The notes beneath the pieces are model-generated. The model saw nothing but the letters and a program-made list of their open reading frames with translations. It searched no databases and was not told the origin of the DNA. Of a stretch of DNA of 49,587 nt, positions 17,056-25,307 are shown in pieces; position 1 is the first letter of the stretch; each line of letters begins with the position of its first letter. The stretch comes from Alphaproteobacteria bacterium (GTDB taxonomy: Bacteria; Pseudomonadota; Alphaproteobacteria; ATCC43930; CGMCC-115725): the NCBI GenBank assembly GCA_028871455.1, contig JAGWNF010000021.1, positions 1 through 49,587 on the forward strand, written 5' to 3'. A program made the position numbers and the translations under genes.

Positions 17056-19497
17056 TCACGAGTGTGCGAGATGACGTTCTCGCGGCGACGGCTCACCGTT
17101 TTCGTGCTCGGCATCGTACACCACGCCCATAGTCCGCAGGAGGCTTCCCGGATTGACGCTGATCGAATCGATGCCAAGCTCCGCGAGGAAGCGAGCGATC
17201 TCCGGGTAATTGGCGGGCGCCTCTCCGCAAATGCCGATATGCCGACGGTTGCGTTTGGCGCCAGTAACGGCGAGCCGGAACATCTCCAACATGCCGGGAT
17301 CGCGCTCGTCAAAGTCGAACGCGACAATTTGTGAATCGCGATCCACGCCTAGCGTGAGCTGGGTCAAATCGTTCGAGCCGATCGAGAAGCCGTCGAACAG
17401 CTTCGCAAAGGCGTCGACCTGGATGACGTTGTTGGGTATCTCACACATGACGTAAATCTCGAGGCCGTTCGCGCCGCGCACCAAGCCATTCGCAGCCATG
17501 GCCTTGATCACGCGCTCGCCCTCTTCGACCCGGCGGCAGAACGGGACCATGATACGCAGATTGGTCAAGCCCATTGTCTCGCGCACGCGTCGCAACGCCG
17601 CGCATTCGAGCGCAAAGCCCGCGGCGTAGGCCGGATGCGCATAACGCGACGCCCCGCGAAAGCCTAACATCGGATTCGCTTCCTTCGGTTCGAAATCGCT
17701 GCCGCCGATCAGGCTGGCATATTCGTTGGTCTTGAAATCGGAGAGCCGCACGATCACCGGCCTCGGGTAAAAAGCTGCGGCGATGGTGCCGACACCCTCG
17801 GCGAGACGTTCAACGAAGAAATCCGTGGAATGTTCGTAGCCGCGTACGAGTTTGGCAATCTTCGCTTTTGCCTCATTGGAGGAGACCTTGTCAGGCTCAA
17901 TCAACGCCATCGGATGCACGCCGATATGCTCATTGATGATGAACTCCATGCGCGCCAGGCCAACACCATTGTTCGGCATCATCGCGGCGTGGAAAGCTAG
18001 ATCCGGATTGCCGAGGTTCACCATGATCTCGGTGCGTGGATGCTTGATCGCGCTGACAGGAATCCGTGTCGCCTTGAAGGGAACCAGCCCGTCGTAAACA
18101 TGGCCGATGTCGCCTTCCGCGCAAGACACCGTGACTGTGCCGCCGTTGCGAAGCTTTCGCGTCGCGTCTTCGGTGCCGACCACTGCGGGCACGCCCAATT
18201 CCCGTGCGACAATCGCGGCATGGCATGTGCGGCCACCGCTGTTGGTGATGATTGCTTGAGCCGTTTTCATCACCGGCTCCCAGTCGGGGCTCGTCGCATT
18301 GGCGACCAGAACTTCGCCGGGCTTGAATGCTGCGAGGTCGTGGACATCTCCGACAATCCGCACTTTGCCGGACGCGATTTTTTCGCCCACGGCGCGGCCA
18401 GTCGCCAACACGGTCCCGGTTCCTGAAAGCGTATAGGTTTCGAAGAAGTCCGCGGAACGCCGCGATGCGACGGTCTCCGGTCGCGCTTGAATGATATAAA
18501 TCTGGCCGTCGTCGGCATCCTTGGCCCATTCGATATCCATCGGCATCGGATGACCGGCTCGGGTCGAATAGTGATCTTCGACGGCGATCGCGTCAGTGGC
18601 GAGCTTCAGGACCTCTGCATCGCTGAGACAATAACGCTGGCGCTCGGCCTCCGGCGTCTTGATGGTCTGAGTCGTGTGCCCGGTATGGCCTTCGGCATAG
18701 ATCATCCGAAGCTGCTTGCCGCCGAGCGAGCGACGCAACACGGCCCGAAAGCCTTGCTTGAAGGTTGGCTTGTGAACGTAGAACTCGTCGGGATCGGCGC
18801 AGCCCTGCACGATGATTTCACCGAGGCCATAGACGCCGGTGATGAACACGACATCGCGGAATCCTGACTCGGTATCGAGCGTGAAAACGACGCCGCTCGA
18901 TGCGCGGTCGGACCGGACCATTTTCATCACGCCCACCGACAACGCGACTTTGAAATGGTCGAAGTTGTTGTCCATGCGGTAGACAATGGCCCGATCCGTA
19001 AAAATCGACGCGAAGCAGCGCCGACACGCTTCGAACACATCGGCCTCGCCGCGGATATTGAGAAAACTCTCGTGCTGACCGGCAAAGCTGGCGTTTGGAA
19101 GATCTTCCGCAGTCGCCGAGCTGCGGACAGCCACAGCGACGCTGGCACCATACTCTTCCTCCAATGCGTGATAAGATTCCGCGATCTGGCGGCGCAATGC
19201 ATCAGTCGCCGTCGCCTCATAAACGATCTGCCGGGCTTCGGCGGCCCGCTGGGCGAGCCGATTGACATCGGATTTGTCGAGCCCGTCCAAGAGCCGATGA
19301 AGCTTGGTGCTGGCGCCAGCGGCGGCCAGTGCCTCGCGATAGGCCGCGGCCGTGAGTGCAAAGCCGTTCGGAACCCGGACACCCGCGCCTGTCAGGTTGG
19401 AATAAAGCTCGCCAAGCGAAGCATTCTTGCCACCGACTAGCGGAACGTCGTTGAGCCGAATATCGCGAAACCATCGGATGTAGGTTTGAACTGGCAT
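17056..19497 (-). CDS. ppsA: Phosphoenolpyruvate synthase (pyruvate, water dikinase)
   Basis: Converts pyruvate, ATP and water to PEP, AMP and phosphate. Domains in order: N-terminal ATP-grasp (DVPLVGGKNASLGELY; VAVRSSATAEDLPNASFAGQ; IIQARPETV), the swivelling phosphohistidine domain (TNSGGRTCHAAIVARELG, catalytic His426), and the C-terminal PEP-binding barrel with GSNDLTQLTLGVDRDS and the catalytic Cys in GICGEAPAN. I choose ATG 19497, giving 813 residues, because GGAGG lies nine bases upstream. The open frame to 19593 would run through the perfect FNR box at 19559-19572, and its 32 extra residues fit no family sequence. The box is centred 68.5 bases from this start. It is first in an operon with glgP and divergent from pfkB. 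Confidence 0.96.
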   Translation of the reverse strand: MPVQTYIRWFRDIRLNDVPLVGGKNASLGELYSNLTGAGVRVPNGFALTAAAYREALAAAGASTKLHRLLDGLDKSDVNRLAQRAAEARQIVYEATATDALRRQIAESYHALEEEYGASVAVAVRSSATAEDLPNASFAGQHESFLNIRGEADVFEACRRCFASIFTDRAIVYRMDNNFDHFKVALSVGVMKMVRSDRASSGVVFTLDTESGFRDVVFITGVYGLGEIIVQGCADPDEFYVHKPTFKQGFRAVLRRSLGGKQLRMIYAEGHTGHTTQTIKTPEAERQRYCLSDAEVLKLATDAIAVEDHYSTRAGHPMPMDIEWAKDADDGQIYIIQARPETVASRRSADFFETYTLSGTGTVLATGRAVGEKIASGKVRIVGDVHDLAAFKPGEVLVANATSPDWEPVMKTAQAIITNSGGRTCHAAIVARELGVPAVVGTEDATRKLRNGGTVTVSCAEGDIGHVYDGLVPFKATRIPVSAIKHPRTEIMVNLGNPDLAFHAAMMPNNGVGLARMEFIINEHIGVHPMALIEPDKVSSNEAKAKIAKLVRGYEHSTDFFVERLAEGVGTIAAAFYPRPVIVRLSDFKTNEYASLIGGSDFEPKEANPMLGFRGASRYAHPAYAAGFALECAALRRVRETMGLTNLRIMVPFCRRVEEGERVIKAMAANGLVRGANGLEIYVMCEIPNNVIQVDAFAKLFDGFSIGSNDLTQLTLGVDRDSQIVAFDFDERDPGMLEMFRLAVTGAKRNRRHIGICGEAPANYPEIARFLAELGIDSISVNPGSLLRTMGVVYDAEHENGEPSPRERHLAHS

Positions 19498-19558
19498 CGG
19501 CTTCATCCTCCGCGGTACTGGCCAGAGAAGCAGTCTGTCGCACCCCGCTGCCCGCGCC

Positions 19559-19572
19559 TTGATCTTGATCAA
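19559..19572. promoter_or_regulatory. Perfect FNR/FixK box in the pps/pfkB divergent promoter
   Basis: TTGATCTTGATCAA is an exact TTGAT-N4-ATCAA palindrome. It lies 68.5 bases (centre) before the ppsA start on the minus strand and 82.5 bases before pfkB on the plus strand, so one site could drive both directions. Confidence 0.8.
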
Positions 19573-19647
19573 TATCAATGCTGATGCCGTCAAACGGTGG
19601 CGCCATTGAGGCGGTGAAACGGGTGTCAGCGTGCTAAAGGACTTGCC

Positions 19648-20592
19648 GTGCCGTCGATCGCGACACTGACGATGAACCCGGCTTTAGACATCGCCTCGAC
19701 GACAGCGCGCATCATTCCGGGCGAGAAGCTGCGATGCACGGTGCCACGCTATGACCCCGGCGGTGGCGGCATCAATGTTGCGCGCGCAATCCACAAGCTT
19801 GGCGGCGAAGCGATCGCGATGTTTCCCGCGGGCGGCCCGATGGGCGAATTGATTAAACAGCTCCTGCATGCGGAAAATGTCATCTGCCGTCCCGTACCGA
19901 TCGCCGGCTTGACCCGCGAGAGCTTCACCATCGACGAACAGCAAACCGGTCGCCAGTTTCGCTTCGTCATGCCGGGGCCAAGTTTGAGTGCCGATGACGC
20001 CGACCGTTGTCTCGATGAACTGGCGTCGTTGTCATCCCGGCCCGAATACGTCGTGATGAGTGGCAGTCTGGCGCCAGGGATGACAAGCGCCTTCAGCGGA
20101 CGCGTCGCGGAGCGGACGCGGCGGCTCGGGGCCCGGCTCATTCTCGATAGCTCGGGGGCGGCGCTGCGAAACATTGCTCGTGGCGATGTCTACCTGCTCA
20201 AGCCCAATCTGAAGGAACTCCGCGAGTTGCTCGGACGGGAAATCGTCGGCCCCCTTCGGGAAGAGGAGGCTGCGCGCGAACTCATCGCGCGGCGCATCGC
20301 CGAAATTGTGGTGATTTCTCTCGGGCGAGCCGGCGCGATCCTGTCCACTGAAGAGGGCTGTTGGCGGTTCAATGCTCCAATAGTGCCGGTCGCGAGCACG
20401 GTCGGCGCCGGCGATAGCATGGTCGCGGGAATTGTCTTCGGCCTGACGCGGGGCGAAACGATCGTGGACGCTGTCCGCTACGGCATGGCGGCCGGCGCTG
20501 CCGCGCTAATGTTGCCGGGAACCGAGCTGTGCCAGCGCAATGACACGGAACGGCTATTTGCCAAGATCGCGCCGCCCGCGCCATGCGGCTAG
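19648..20592 (+). CDS. pfkB: PfkB-family sugar-phosphate kinase (6-phosphofructokinase 2 type)
   Basis: A ribokinase-family kinase of 314 residues, most like Pfk-2 and 1-phosphofructokinase, which make fructose-1,6-bisphosphate from fructose-6-phosphate or fructose-1-phosphate. N-terminal ATLTMNPALDIAS is typical of this branch, and PGGGGINVARAIHKLG is PfkB signature 1. The C-terminal STVGAGDSMVAG is signature 2, with catalytic base Asp256 and the anion hole. KPNLKELRELLGR is also conserved. The start is GTG 19648, seven bases after AAAGGA. It is divergent from ppsA around the perfect anaerobox, so a glycolytic kinase and PEP synthase appear to be controlled by one site. The preferred substrate cannot be settled from sequence alone. 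Confidence 0.93.
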   Translation: MPSIATLTMNPALDIASTTARIIPGEKLRCTVPRYDPGGGGINVARAIHKLGGEAIAMFPAGGPMGELIKQLLHAENVICRPVPIAGLTRESFTIDEQQTGRQFRFVMPGPSLSADDADRCLDELASLSSRPEYVVMSGSLAPGMTSAFSGRVAERTRRLGARLILDSSGAALRNIARGDVYLLKPNLKELRELLGREIVGPLREEEAARELIARRIAEIVVISLGRAGAILSTEEGCWRFNAPIVPVASTVGAGDSMVAGIVFGLTRGETIVDAVRYGMAAGAAALMLPGTELCQRNDTERLFAKIAPPAPCG

Positions 20593-21206
20593 CATCTTGG
20601 CTATCGGCTGGGACCGCAAGGACATGTCGGAGATTCAGAACTTGCGCTGGCCCTCGGCGAAACAGGGCGAGCCCGAAATTGGAGAGGGGCGTGCGGAAAG
20701 TGGATCATAGTCCCCGGATTGCCGTAGTTTTTGGACGAGCGAACTTCTTGAACGATCTTGGCCATTTGCGACCATCCCTGCCGCCTCGCCACGAACCCCG
20801 TGCGAGCCGCCGCACACGCGCCCAGTAACACCCAGTAACACATTGCGCAGGGCCGCCACTTTCAGGGCCAAGTCGCGCTAGAGGTGGTGATTGGAGGGGC
20901 CGCCGTTGTCTTTGTTGGCGTTCACAACATTTTCCCAGACTCACCGTCGAGATAGTGGCGGCAAATCGCGATCTCCTGGCACAGAGCCTCGGCTCGCTCG
21001 TTCATGCGACTTCCCGACCCCGACCGACGACTTCGATCCGGGCCTTTCGGTCAGTAGGGCCATCACACATAACCAACATGTTGGCCGGCTTCCCGGCGTT
21101 GATTCAAGTCAATGCTGTGCGACCCGGCCTCGCTATCGTCAGCCGGTACAGCGGCGATCCAGGCACATGAACACAATCGCCCTTGGCGAGCGAGGCAACT
21201 GACGGG
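20593..21206. other. 614-bp region without a convincing gene; contains one anaerobox-like site
   Basis: Several short frames cross on the minus strand (for example to 20635 and 20705), but none shows a recognisable domain or ribosome-binding site. There is a minor 10-base tandem repeat (CCCAGTAACA) near 20820-20840. The box at 21099-21112 sits at the right end, facing the 21207 gene. The rest may be decayed coding DNA. Confidence 0.45.
21099..21112. promoter_or_regulatory. FNR/FixK-like box upstream of the 21207 gene
   Basis: TTGATTCAAGTCAA keeps both half-sites of TTGAT-N4-GTCAA. Its centre is 101.5 bases upstream of ATG 21207. Confidence 0.6.
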
Positions 21207-21725
21207 ATGCCTGAAACAATCCGCGAAGTGGTTGCTCTGTTTGACGATGCCGAGGCGCTTGAGGAGGCGGTCTTCGCGCTAGAGACGCTTGGCTTCGACC
21301 GCGCGGCGTTCAGCCTGTTGGCTGACGAAGCGACCGTGGAACGCAAGCTCGGCCATCGTTACCAGCGGGTCACGGAGATGGAAGACGAGCCGCGGGCGCC
21401 GCGCGCGACTTTCTTCTCGCGGATTTCACGGCTCGAAGCCGAATACGGCCCAGCAGCCGGACTTGCGGCTCTCGGAGCCCTTGCCCTAACCGGAGTCGGA
21501 GGAATCCTTCCGGTGCTGGTGGCCGCGGGCGGCGGAGCCGTGCTCGGTGGAGCGCTAGGCAGCCTCATGCATCGACACTACGCCCGGCTGGTCGAGGAGC
21601 AACTCGCGCGGGGCGGACTGCTCTTATGGGTGAATGTGCGTGACGCTGCACAAGAAAACACCGCCCTCGAAATCCTCAGGGCGCATACCGCACAAGACGT
21701 TCACACCCACGAGATCGAAGCGTGA
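21207..21725 (+). CDS. Glycine-zipper membrane protein of unknown function
   Basis: A protein of 172 residues from ATG 21207; TTG 21183 would add eight residues. The N-terminal domain (IREVVALFDDAEALEEAVFA, then LETLGFDRAAFSLLA) has the ferredoxin-like strand-helix pattern of general-stress and DUF1269-like proteins. The middle is a glycine-zipper hairpin (GLAALGALALTGVGGILPVL, then VAAGGGAVLGGALGSLM) likely to insert in a membrane. The C-terminal part (GGLLLWVNVRDAAQE, then ILRAHTAQDVHTHEI) ends in a His-rich strand, HTHE. I know of similar unnamed stress-associated proteins but no defined function. The upstream FNR/FixK-like box (21099-21112) places it with the low-oxygen set. Confidence 0.75.
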   Translation: MPETIREVVALFDDAEALEEAVFALETLGFDRAAFSLLADEATVERKLGHRYQRVTEMEDEPRAPRATFFSRISRLEAEYGPAAGLAALGALALTGVGGILPVLVAAGGGAVLGGALGSLMHRHYARLVEEQLARGGLLLWVNVRDAAQENTALEILRAHTAQDVHTHEIEA

Positions 21726-21952
21726 CGCTGCCGTTCTCCGGCTTCTCGACTGAATCCAACCGGTGTCTCGCCGACGTGCGCATTTCGCATGAACCTGTCT
21801 CTGCTGCTCGGCAAATATCACCCAACGGCAATGGCGGTATCGGTTCGGCCCTCAGCGTCGCCGACGCTATCTGACGCTGGTCAACGGTAGGCCACCACAA
21901 ATCAACGATCGGACCGGCGCGGGTTTTCCTGAACCGCGACCCATATGACATT

Positions 21953-22312
21953 CTACGCGCCAGCGGCGCTTGCCATCTCCCGCGAGATCTGATCGATTTT
22001 TACCGCCATGATGAAGTCGTTCTCGTGGAGGCCTTTGATCTTCTTTGTCCGCAGCGACACGGTCGCGTAGCCCCACCCGAAATTGATATCGGGGTGGCGG
22101 CCCTCGGCTTCGGCAAGTTCCCCGACCTGCTCCACGAAGGTCAGTGCCTCACGGAAATTCTTGAAGCGGAAGGTCCGCTCGACACGGTGCGCGTCATCCA
22201 CGAGCGCCCACTCGGGCGCCTGGGCAACGAACCCTTCAGCCTCAGCTCGCGTGAGCGGCGGCACGCCGCCGCGGCATGGTGTGCAAGTCTTCTGGATGAG
22301 CGGTTCGGCCAT
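21953..22312 (-). CDS. phhB: Pterin-4a-carbinolamine dehydratase
   Basis: Dehydrates 4a-hydroxytetrahydrobiopterin, recycling the pterin cofactor of aromatic amino-acid hydroxylases; related proteins act in molybdopterin or folate-linked steps. The 119 residues match the family length. The signature GRHPDINFGWGYATVSLRT followed by KKIKGLHENDF holds the conserved His-Pro-Asp, Trp and Thr residues of the active site (about residues 71-101). The N-terminus has a CTPCRGG motif, common in bacterial members. The start ATG 22312 has GGAGG seven bases upstream. It follows the GH15 gene by 19 bases, so the two are probably co-transcribed. No phenylalanine hydroxylase is nearby, and the pairing with a glucoamylase has no obvious metabolic logic. 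Confidence 0.93.
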   Translation of the reverse strand: MAEPLIQKTCTPCRGGVPPLTRAEAEGFVAQAPEWALVDDAHRVERTFRFKNFREALTFVEQVGELAEAEGRHPDINFGWGYATVSLRTKKIKGLHENDFIMAVKIDQISREMASAAGA

Positions 22313-22331
22313 GGGTGGACCTCCAGCTTAA

Positions 22332-24677
22332 TTAGAACGGGGCAACATCGGACACCGACACTTCATAGTCGCGCCCCTCCCAAGTCTGCGTATCACACCA
22401 CAGGAATGTGAACTGAATCGTTTCGCCAGCCGTCAGTGCCGTGACCGGCAGATCCACGACGTGAACGCCGAGGCCGGTATCGTGCGTATCGACATTCTTG
22501 ACGTCTTTCCAGCCATTGATACCCCAATGCACGCGCGCTGCCGCCTTGAGCGCGATACAGAGGGAATGTCCTTTAGAAAGTCGCCGCGGCTGCGCGTTCG
22601 GTCCCCAAATCTCGTAATCGACTTGGGGCCGGATTCCGTGATAGCGGGTCCAAGCGGCGGTTGGACGATCGACGGGTCGACCCAGCGCGCTGCTGTAGCA
22701 CAGCTTGATGAACTCGCTGTGTGCCCAGACGAGAGGCATCGCGGAGCCACTTGGCTTCCCGGGCTGGAGATTAAGTTCAGCGATCGGCGCGCTGTCCCAA
22801 ACCTGCTCTGGAATCAATCCGAGTGGGTTGCTCATCGCCATCATCGCTTCGAGGTACGGCAACGGGTCTTCGCCTGCAGCCACGGCATAATGCCCGCGCT
22901 CGCCGGCGAGCAACGGCCAGCCGCGGCCCCGTCCCGTCCCGTCGAAGGCCCGGCCATCCACGTGCTCACCATACCCATCATCATCGTAACGACGCCAGAC
23001 GGGGCCGCTTGGAGTATTGACCTTGAGCAGGCCGTCGATAACTTTAATGCTGTCGAGGATGAACAGATCGTCGGGCCGCCGCAGACCATAGCGGACAAGT
23101 TGCAGGAAATCCGTCGAAACCTGGGCGCTTGCGGGCAGATTCGGATCACGCGCAAGATTTTTGATGCGGACGATCTCGGATGGCGAGCGACCGAGCGTCA
23201 GAGCGTCACTGGGCAACGTGCGGATAAAGTAGCCCACCACTCCAAACCGCTGCGCGAGCGGCGTGTCCTGGACGATGGTCCAATCTTCGAGGCGCGCGTT
23301 CCAGTAGTCTGCCAGCCGCAGGGTGAATTTCCGCGCCTCGCCGTCAAGAAAAGAGCTGGCCTCGACCAGGGCAGCGATCGCGACGGCAAGAGTGAATATA
23401 TTGACCCCTGCGTCTTCTTCCCAACGGTCCTGCCCGGTTGAGGGACCTTCGCGGGCGATAAAGCGCGCGGCGCGTTCGATCATGTCCTTGACTGGAATGC
23501 CGTTCAGTACATCCCGTTCATGCAAGGCCGCCGCTAGCAGAATTGGGAACGCCACCTCGTCGAGTTGAATCCCCTGCCAGAATGCTCTGCCACCCAGCCA
23601 CTGGTTTTGGAACCAGTGACCATCCGCCTGCTGGGTAGCGATGAGGTAGCGCAGGACGTCCCGCGCATCGTCGTAGGCTTCCATCGCGACCAAGGCGCCC
23701 GCGGTTTCCACCAAATCCCGTGACCAGACGAGATGATAACCACCGCGGCTCTGGCTGCTGTCACCCCATGGGACCGACAGGCTCGCCACCGTTGCGCCGC
23801 TGTAGGTCCGGTCCTGATGGGTTTTCAACACGCTGGCTGATACCGCCAACGCATGATTGATGTCGGGGCGCAGTTTTGGTGGATGCCGGCATGCCGCCAG
23901 CCACGACTCCCAGGCGCAGCATTGCGCATCCCAGATCGTCGAAAAATCCTCTAGTAGGCTCGATGCCGCGAGGGTAGCCGCTGCCACCTTGCTGGTCCCA
24001 AGACCAAGCGCCAGTGTTGCTTGCGGCGGAAGCTCTCCCATCAAGGTGACCGCTCCGGGACCGGCGGTGTCGTACTCCCAGGTCATCCGGCCGTGCCGGT
24101 TAAAATCCTGCCAGCCGTCGCTCACCTCAAGGCAGCCGACCGAGCATCGTCGCCACGCAACAGCACCGTCCGTAGTGGCGGCTCCCAGAGCTAAGCCGAA
24201 AGGTCCTTGCTCCGCCCACAGCATGGCGCGACCGCCATGCGATCCGACCCAGGCGTAATTGTTCTGGGCGTCAGCACCGAGGCGCGCCGCCAAAAGAGCA
24301 TAAGGTCGCAGACCCTGATCGCCCTCCAGATGATACCAAAGCAAAAGGACGTCCCGTCGTTGCGACGGGCACACCCGCAGCGTGAAGACAAACCGCGGAT
24401 GGCGATGAACGATCTCGACTGCAGGCACGCCCGGACTTGGGAGGGAAATGCGGTAGTTTCCAAGGCGCCGTAGCTCGACCCAGAATCCACGATCATCGCC
24501 GATAATGAAGCCCAGATCCTTGATCTGGGGAATGTCGATCCGAGGATAGTAAAGTTCCGTGATGATCCCCTCGGCGATGGTAAACCACAGCCGCGACGAT
24601 CCGAGGCTCGTCCCCACCATGTCCTTCCGCGCTGGGGCCCAAGTCGGATGTGGTAACGCGCCAGTTGGTGCTTTCAT
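22332..24677 (-). CDS. GH15 glucoamylase / glucan 1,4-alpha-glucosidase-like protein
   Basis: A 781-residue glycoside hydrolase of the glucoamylase/glucodextranase class. An N-terminal beta-sandwich (about residues 15-270) begins TWAPARKDMVGTSLGSSRLWF, the bacterial GH15 start. The (alpha/alpha)6 barrel follows, with WSRDLVETAGALVAM, the acid in RWEEDAGVN (Glu420/Glu421) and the base in VWAHSEF (Glu655). A C-terminal beta domain closes the protein. There is no signal peptide, so it probably acts inside the cell on glucan ends, releasing glucose. That would give a hydrolytic route next to the phosphorolytic one (GlgP). The ribosome-binding site before ATG 24677 is weak and no anaerobox is seen upstream. 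It is first in an operon with phhB. Confidence 0.92.
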   Translation of the reverse strand: MKAPTGALPHPTWAPARKDMVGTSLGSSRLWFTIAEGIITELYYPRIDIPQIKDLGFIIGDDRGFWVELRRLGNYRISLPSPGVPAVEIVHRHPRFVFTLRVCPSQRRDVLLLWYHLEGDQGLRPYALLAARLGADAQNNYAWVGSHGGRAMLWAEQGPFGLALGAATTDGAVAWRRCSVGCLEVSDGWQDFNRHGRMTWEYDTAGPGAVTLMGELPPQATLALGLGTSKVAAATLAASSLLEDFSTIWDAQCCAWESWLAACRHPPKLRPDINHALAVSASVLKTHQDRTYSGATVASLSVPWGDSSQSRGGYHLVWSRDLVETAGALVAMEAYDDARDVLRYLIATQQADGHWFQNQWLGGRAFWQGIQLDEVAFPILLAAALHERDVLNGIPVKDMIERAARFIAREGPSTGQDRWEEDAGVNIFTLAVAIAALVEASSFLDGEARKFTLRLADYWNARLEDWTIVQDTPLAQRFGVVGYFIRTLPSDALTLGRSPSEIVRIKNLARDPNLPASAQVSTDFLQLVRYGLRRPDDLFILDSIKVIDGLLKVNTPSGPVWRRYDDDGYGEHVDGRAFDGTGRGRGWPLLAGERGHYAVAAGEDPLPYLEAMMAMSNPLGLIPEQVWDSAPIAELNLQPGKPSGSAMPLVWAHSEFIKLCYSSALGRPVDRPTAAWTRYHGIRPQVDYEIWGPNAQPRRLSKGHSLCIALKAAARVHWGINGWKDVKNVDTHDTGLGVHVVDLPVTALTAGETIQFTFLWCDTQTWEGRDYEVSVSDVAPF

Positions 24678-25067
24678 GGACGCCCGCTATCTAAACGTCG
24701 TCTGACTCTTGGAGATGAGCACAATGGGCAACTTTCAGGCCATTTCACCCTTTTCAATCAATCGATAGGTCGTGGTCCTGACACAGATACAATTTGATGT
24801 CATTCAGTTAAATCACGGCTTCGCATTGCTAATGTGATCGGTGTCCGTTCCGAGGTTGATGGCGCCGGCCATATCCGGCGCCATTTTTATGATCCGACCC
24901 AACATCGGATCGTTATGGGTCACCCGAAGTCGCCGCGATGAACGGGAAAAGCTTCGCTGGTATCACTGACCATCGTCCTTTGACATCTTTAGCGACGAAC
25001 GGATCGCAGAGAAATCCGTCACGCCGTGCCGAATACGTCGGCGGGTCGCTTCTCTACGCGTGGGCCT
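24678..25067. other. 390-bp intergenic region with an orphan terminator
   Basis: No protein gene is seen. A strong plus-strand terminator-like hairpin lies at 24860-24888, with no plus-strand gene before it. AT-rich, promoter-like bases lie around 24778-24830. A short non-coding RNA ending at the hairpin is possible. Confidence 0.45.
24860..24888 (+). terminator. Intrinsic terminator without an upstream gene
   Basis: A perfect nine-base-pair stem (TGGCGCCGG / CCGGCGCCA) with a six-base loop is followed directly by TTTTT. This is a classical rho-independent terminator for plus-strand transcription. The flanking gene (GH15) runs the other way and starts at 24677, so the terminator does not end any annotated gene. 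Confidence 0.75.
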
Positions 25068-25307
25068 TTACCCATGCGACTTTTCCCATTTACCAGACGC
25101 GGACCTCACCCACGTCTCGATAACGCCGGTATCGTCACATTCGATTTCCACCGCGTACGGCTCTCTGGTGAACTTAGGTGCATCTCGAAATCCGGTTTCT
25201 CTTGCCTCTTCGAATGACGCGAAAACGCCGGTTGGGGATGTTGGGCAATAAGGTTCCGCCCCCGGTCGTGAGGGTTTTTCGAAATAGTAGATGGTATATG
25301 TTCCCAT
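25068..25307 (-). CDS. Small protein of unknown function
   Basis: A 79-residue protein from ATG 25307 (MGTYTIYYFEK...); GTG 25334 would add nine residues. The composition looks like a folded small domain: an N-terminal strand YTIYYF, a helix ASFEEARETGF, strands AVEIECDD and GVIETWVRS, and a short KWEKS tail. The Asp-Asp-Thr-Gly turn with a following Trp recalls a family of short alphaproteobacterial proteins I cannot name. There is no signal peptide. The ribosome-binding site is weak. A perfect FNR/FixK-like box (25458-25471) lies about 157 bases upstream. Confidence 0.5.
   Translation of the reverse strand: MGTYTIYYFEKPSRPGAEPYCPTSPTGVFASFEEARETGFRDAPKFTREPYAVEIECDDTGVIETWVRSASGKWEKSHG

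Noticed and set aside
17056-19593. The longer PEP synthase frame starting at 19593
   Set aside because: It would place the perfect anaerobox inside the coding region, and its first 32 residues fit no family sequence; ATG 19497 has a proper GGAGG.
20820-20842. Tandem 10-base repeat (CCCAGTAACA twice) as an iteron or CRISPR trace
   Set aside because: Only two partial copies are present, with no spacers, and no replication or cas gene is nearby.
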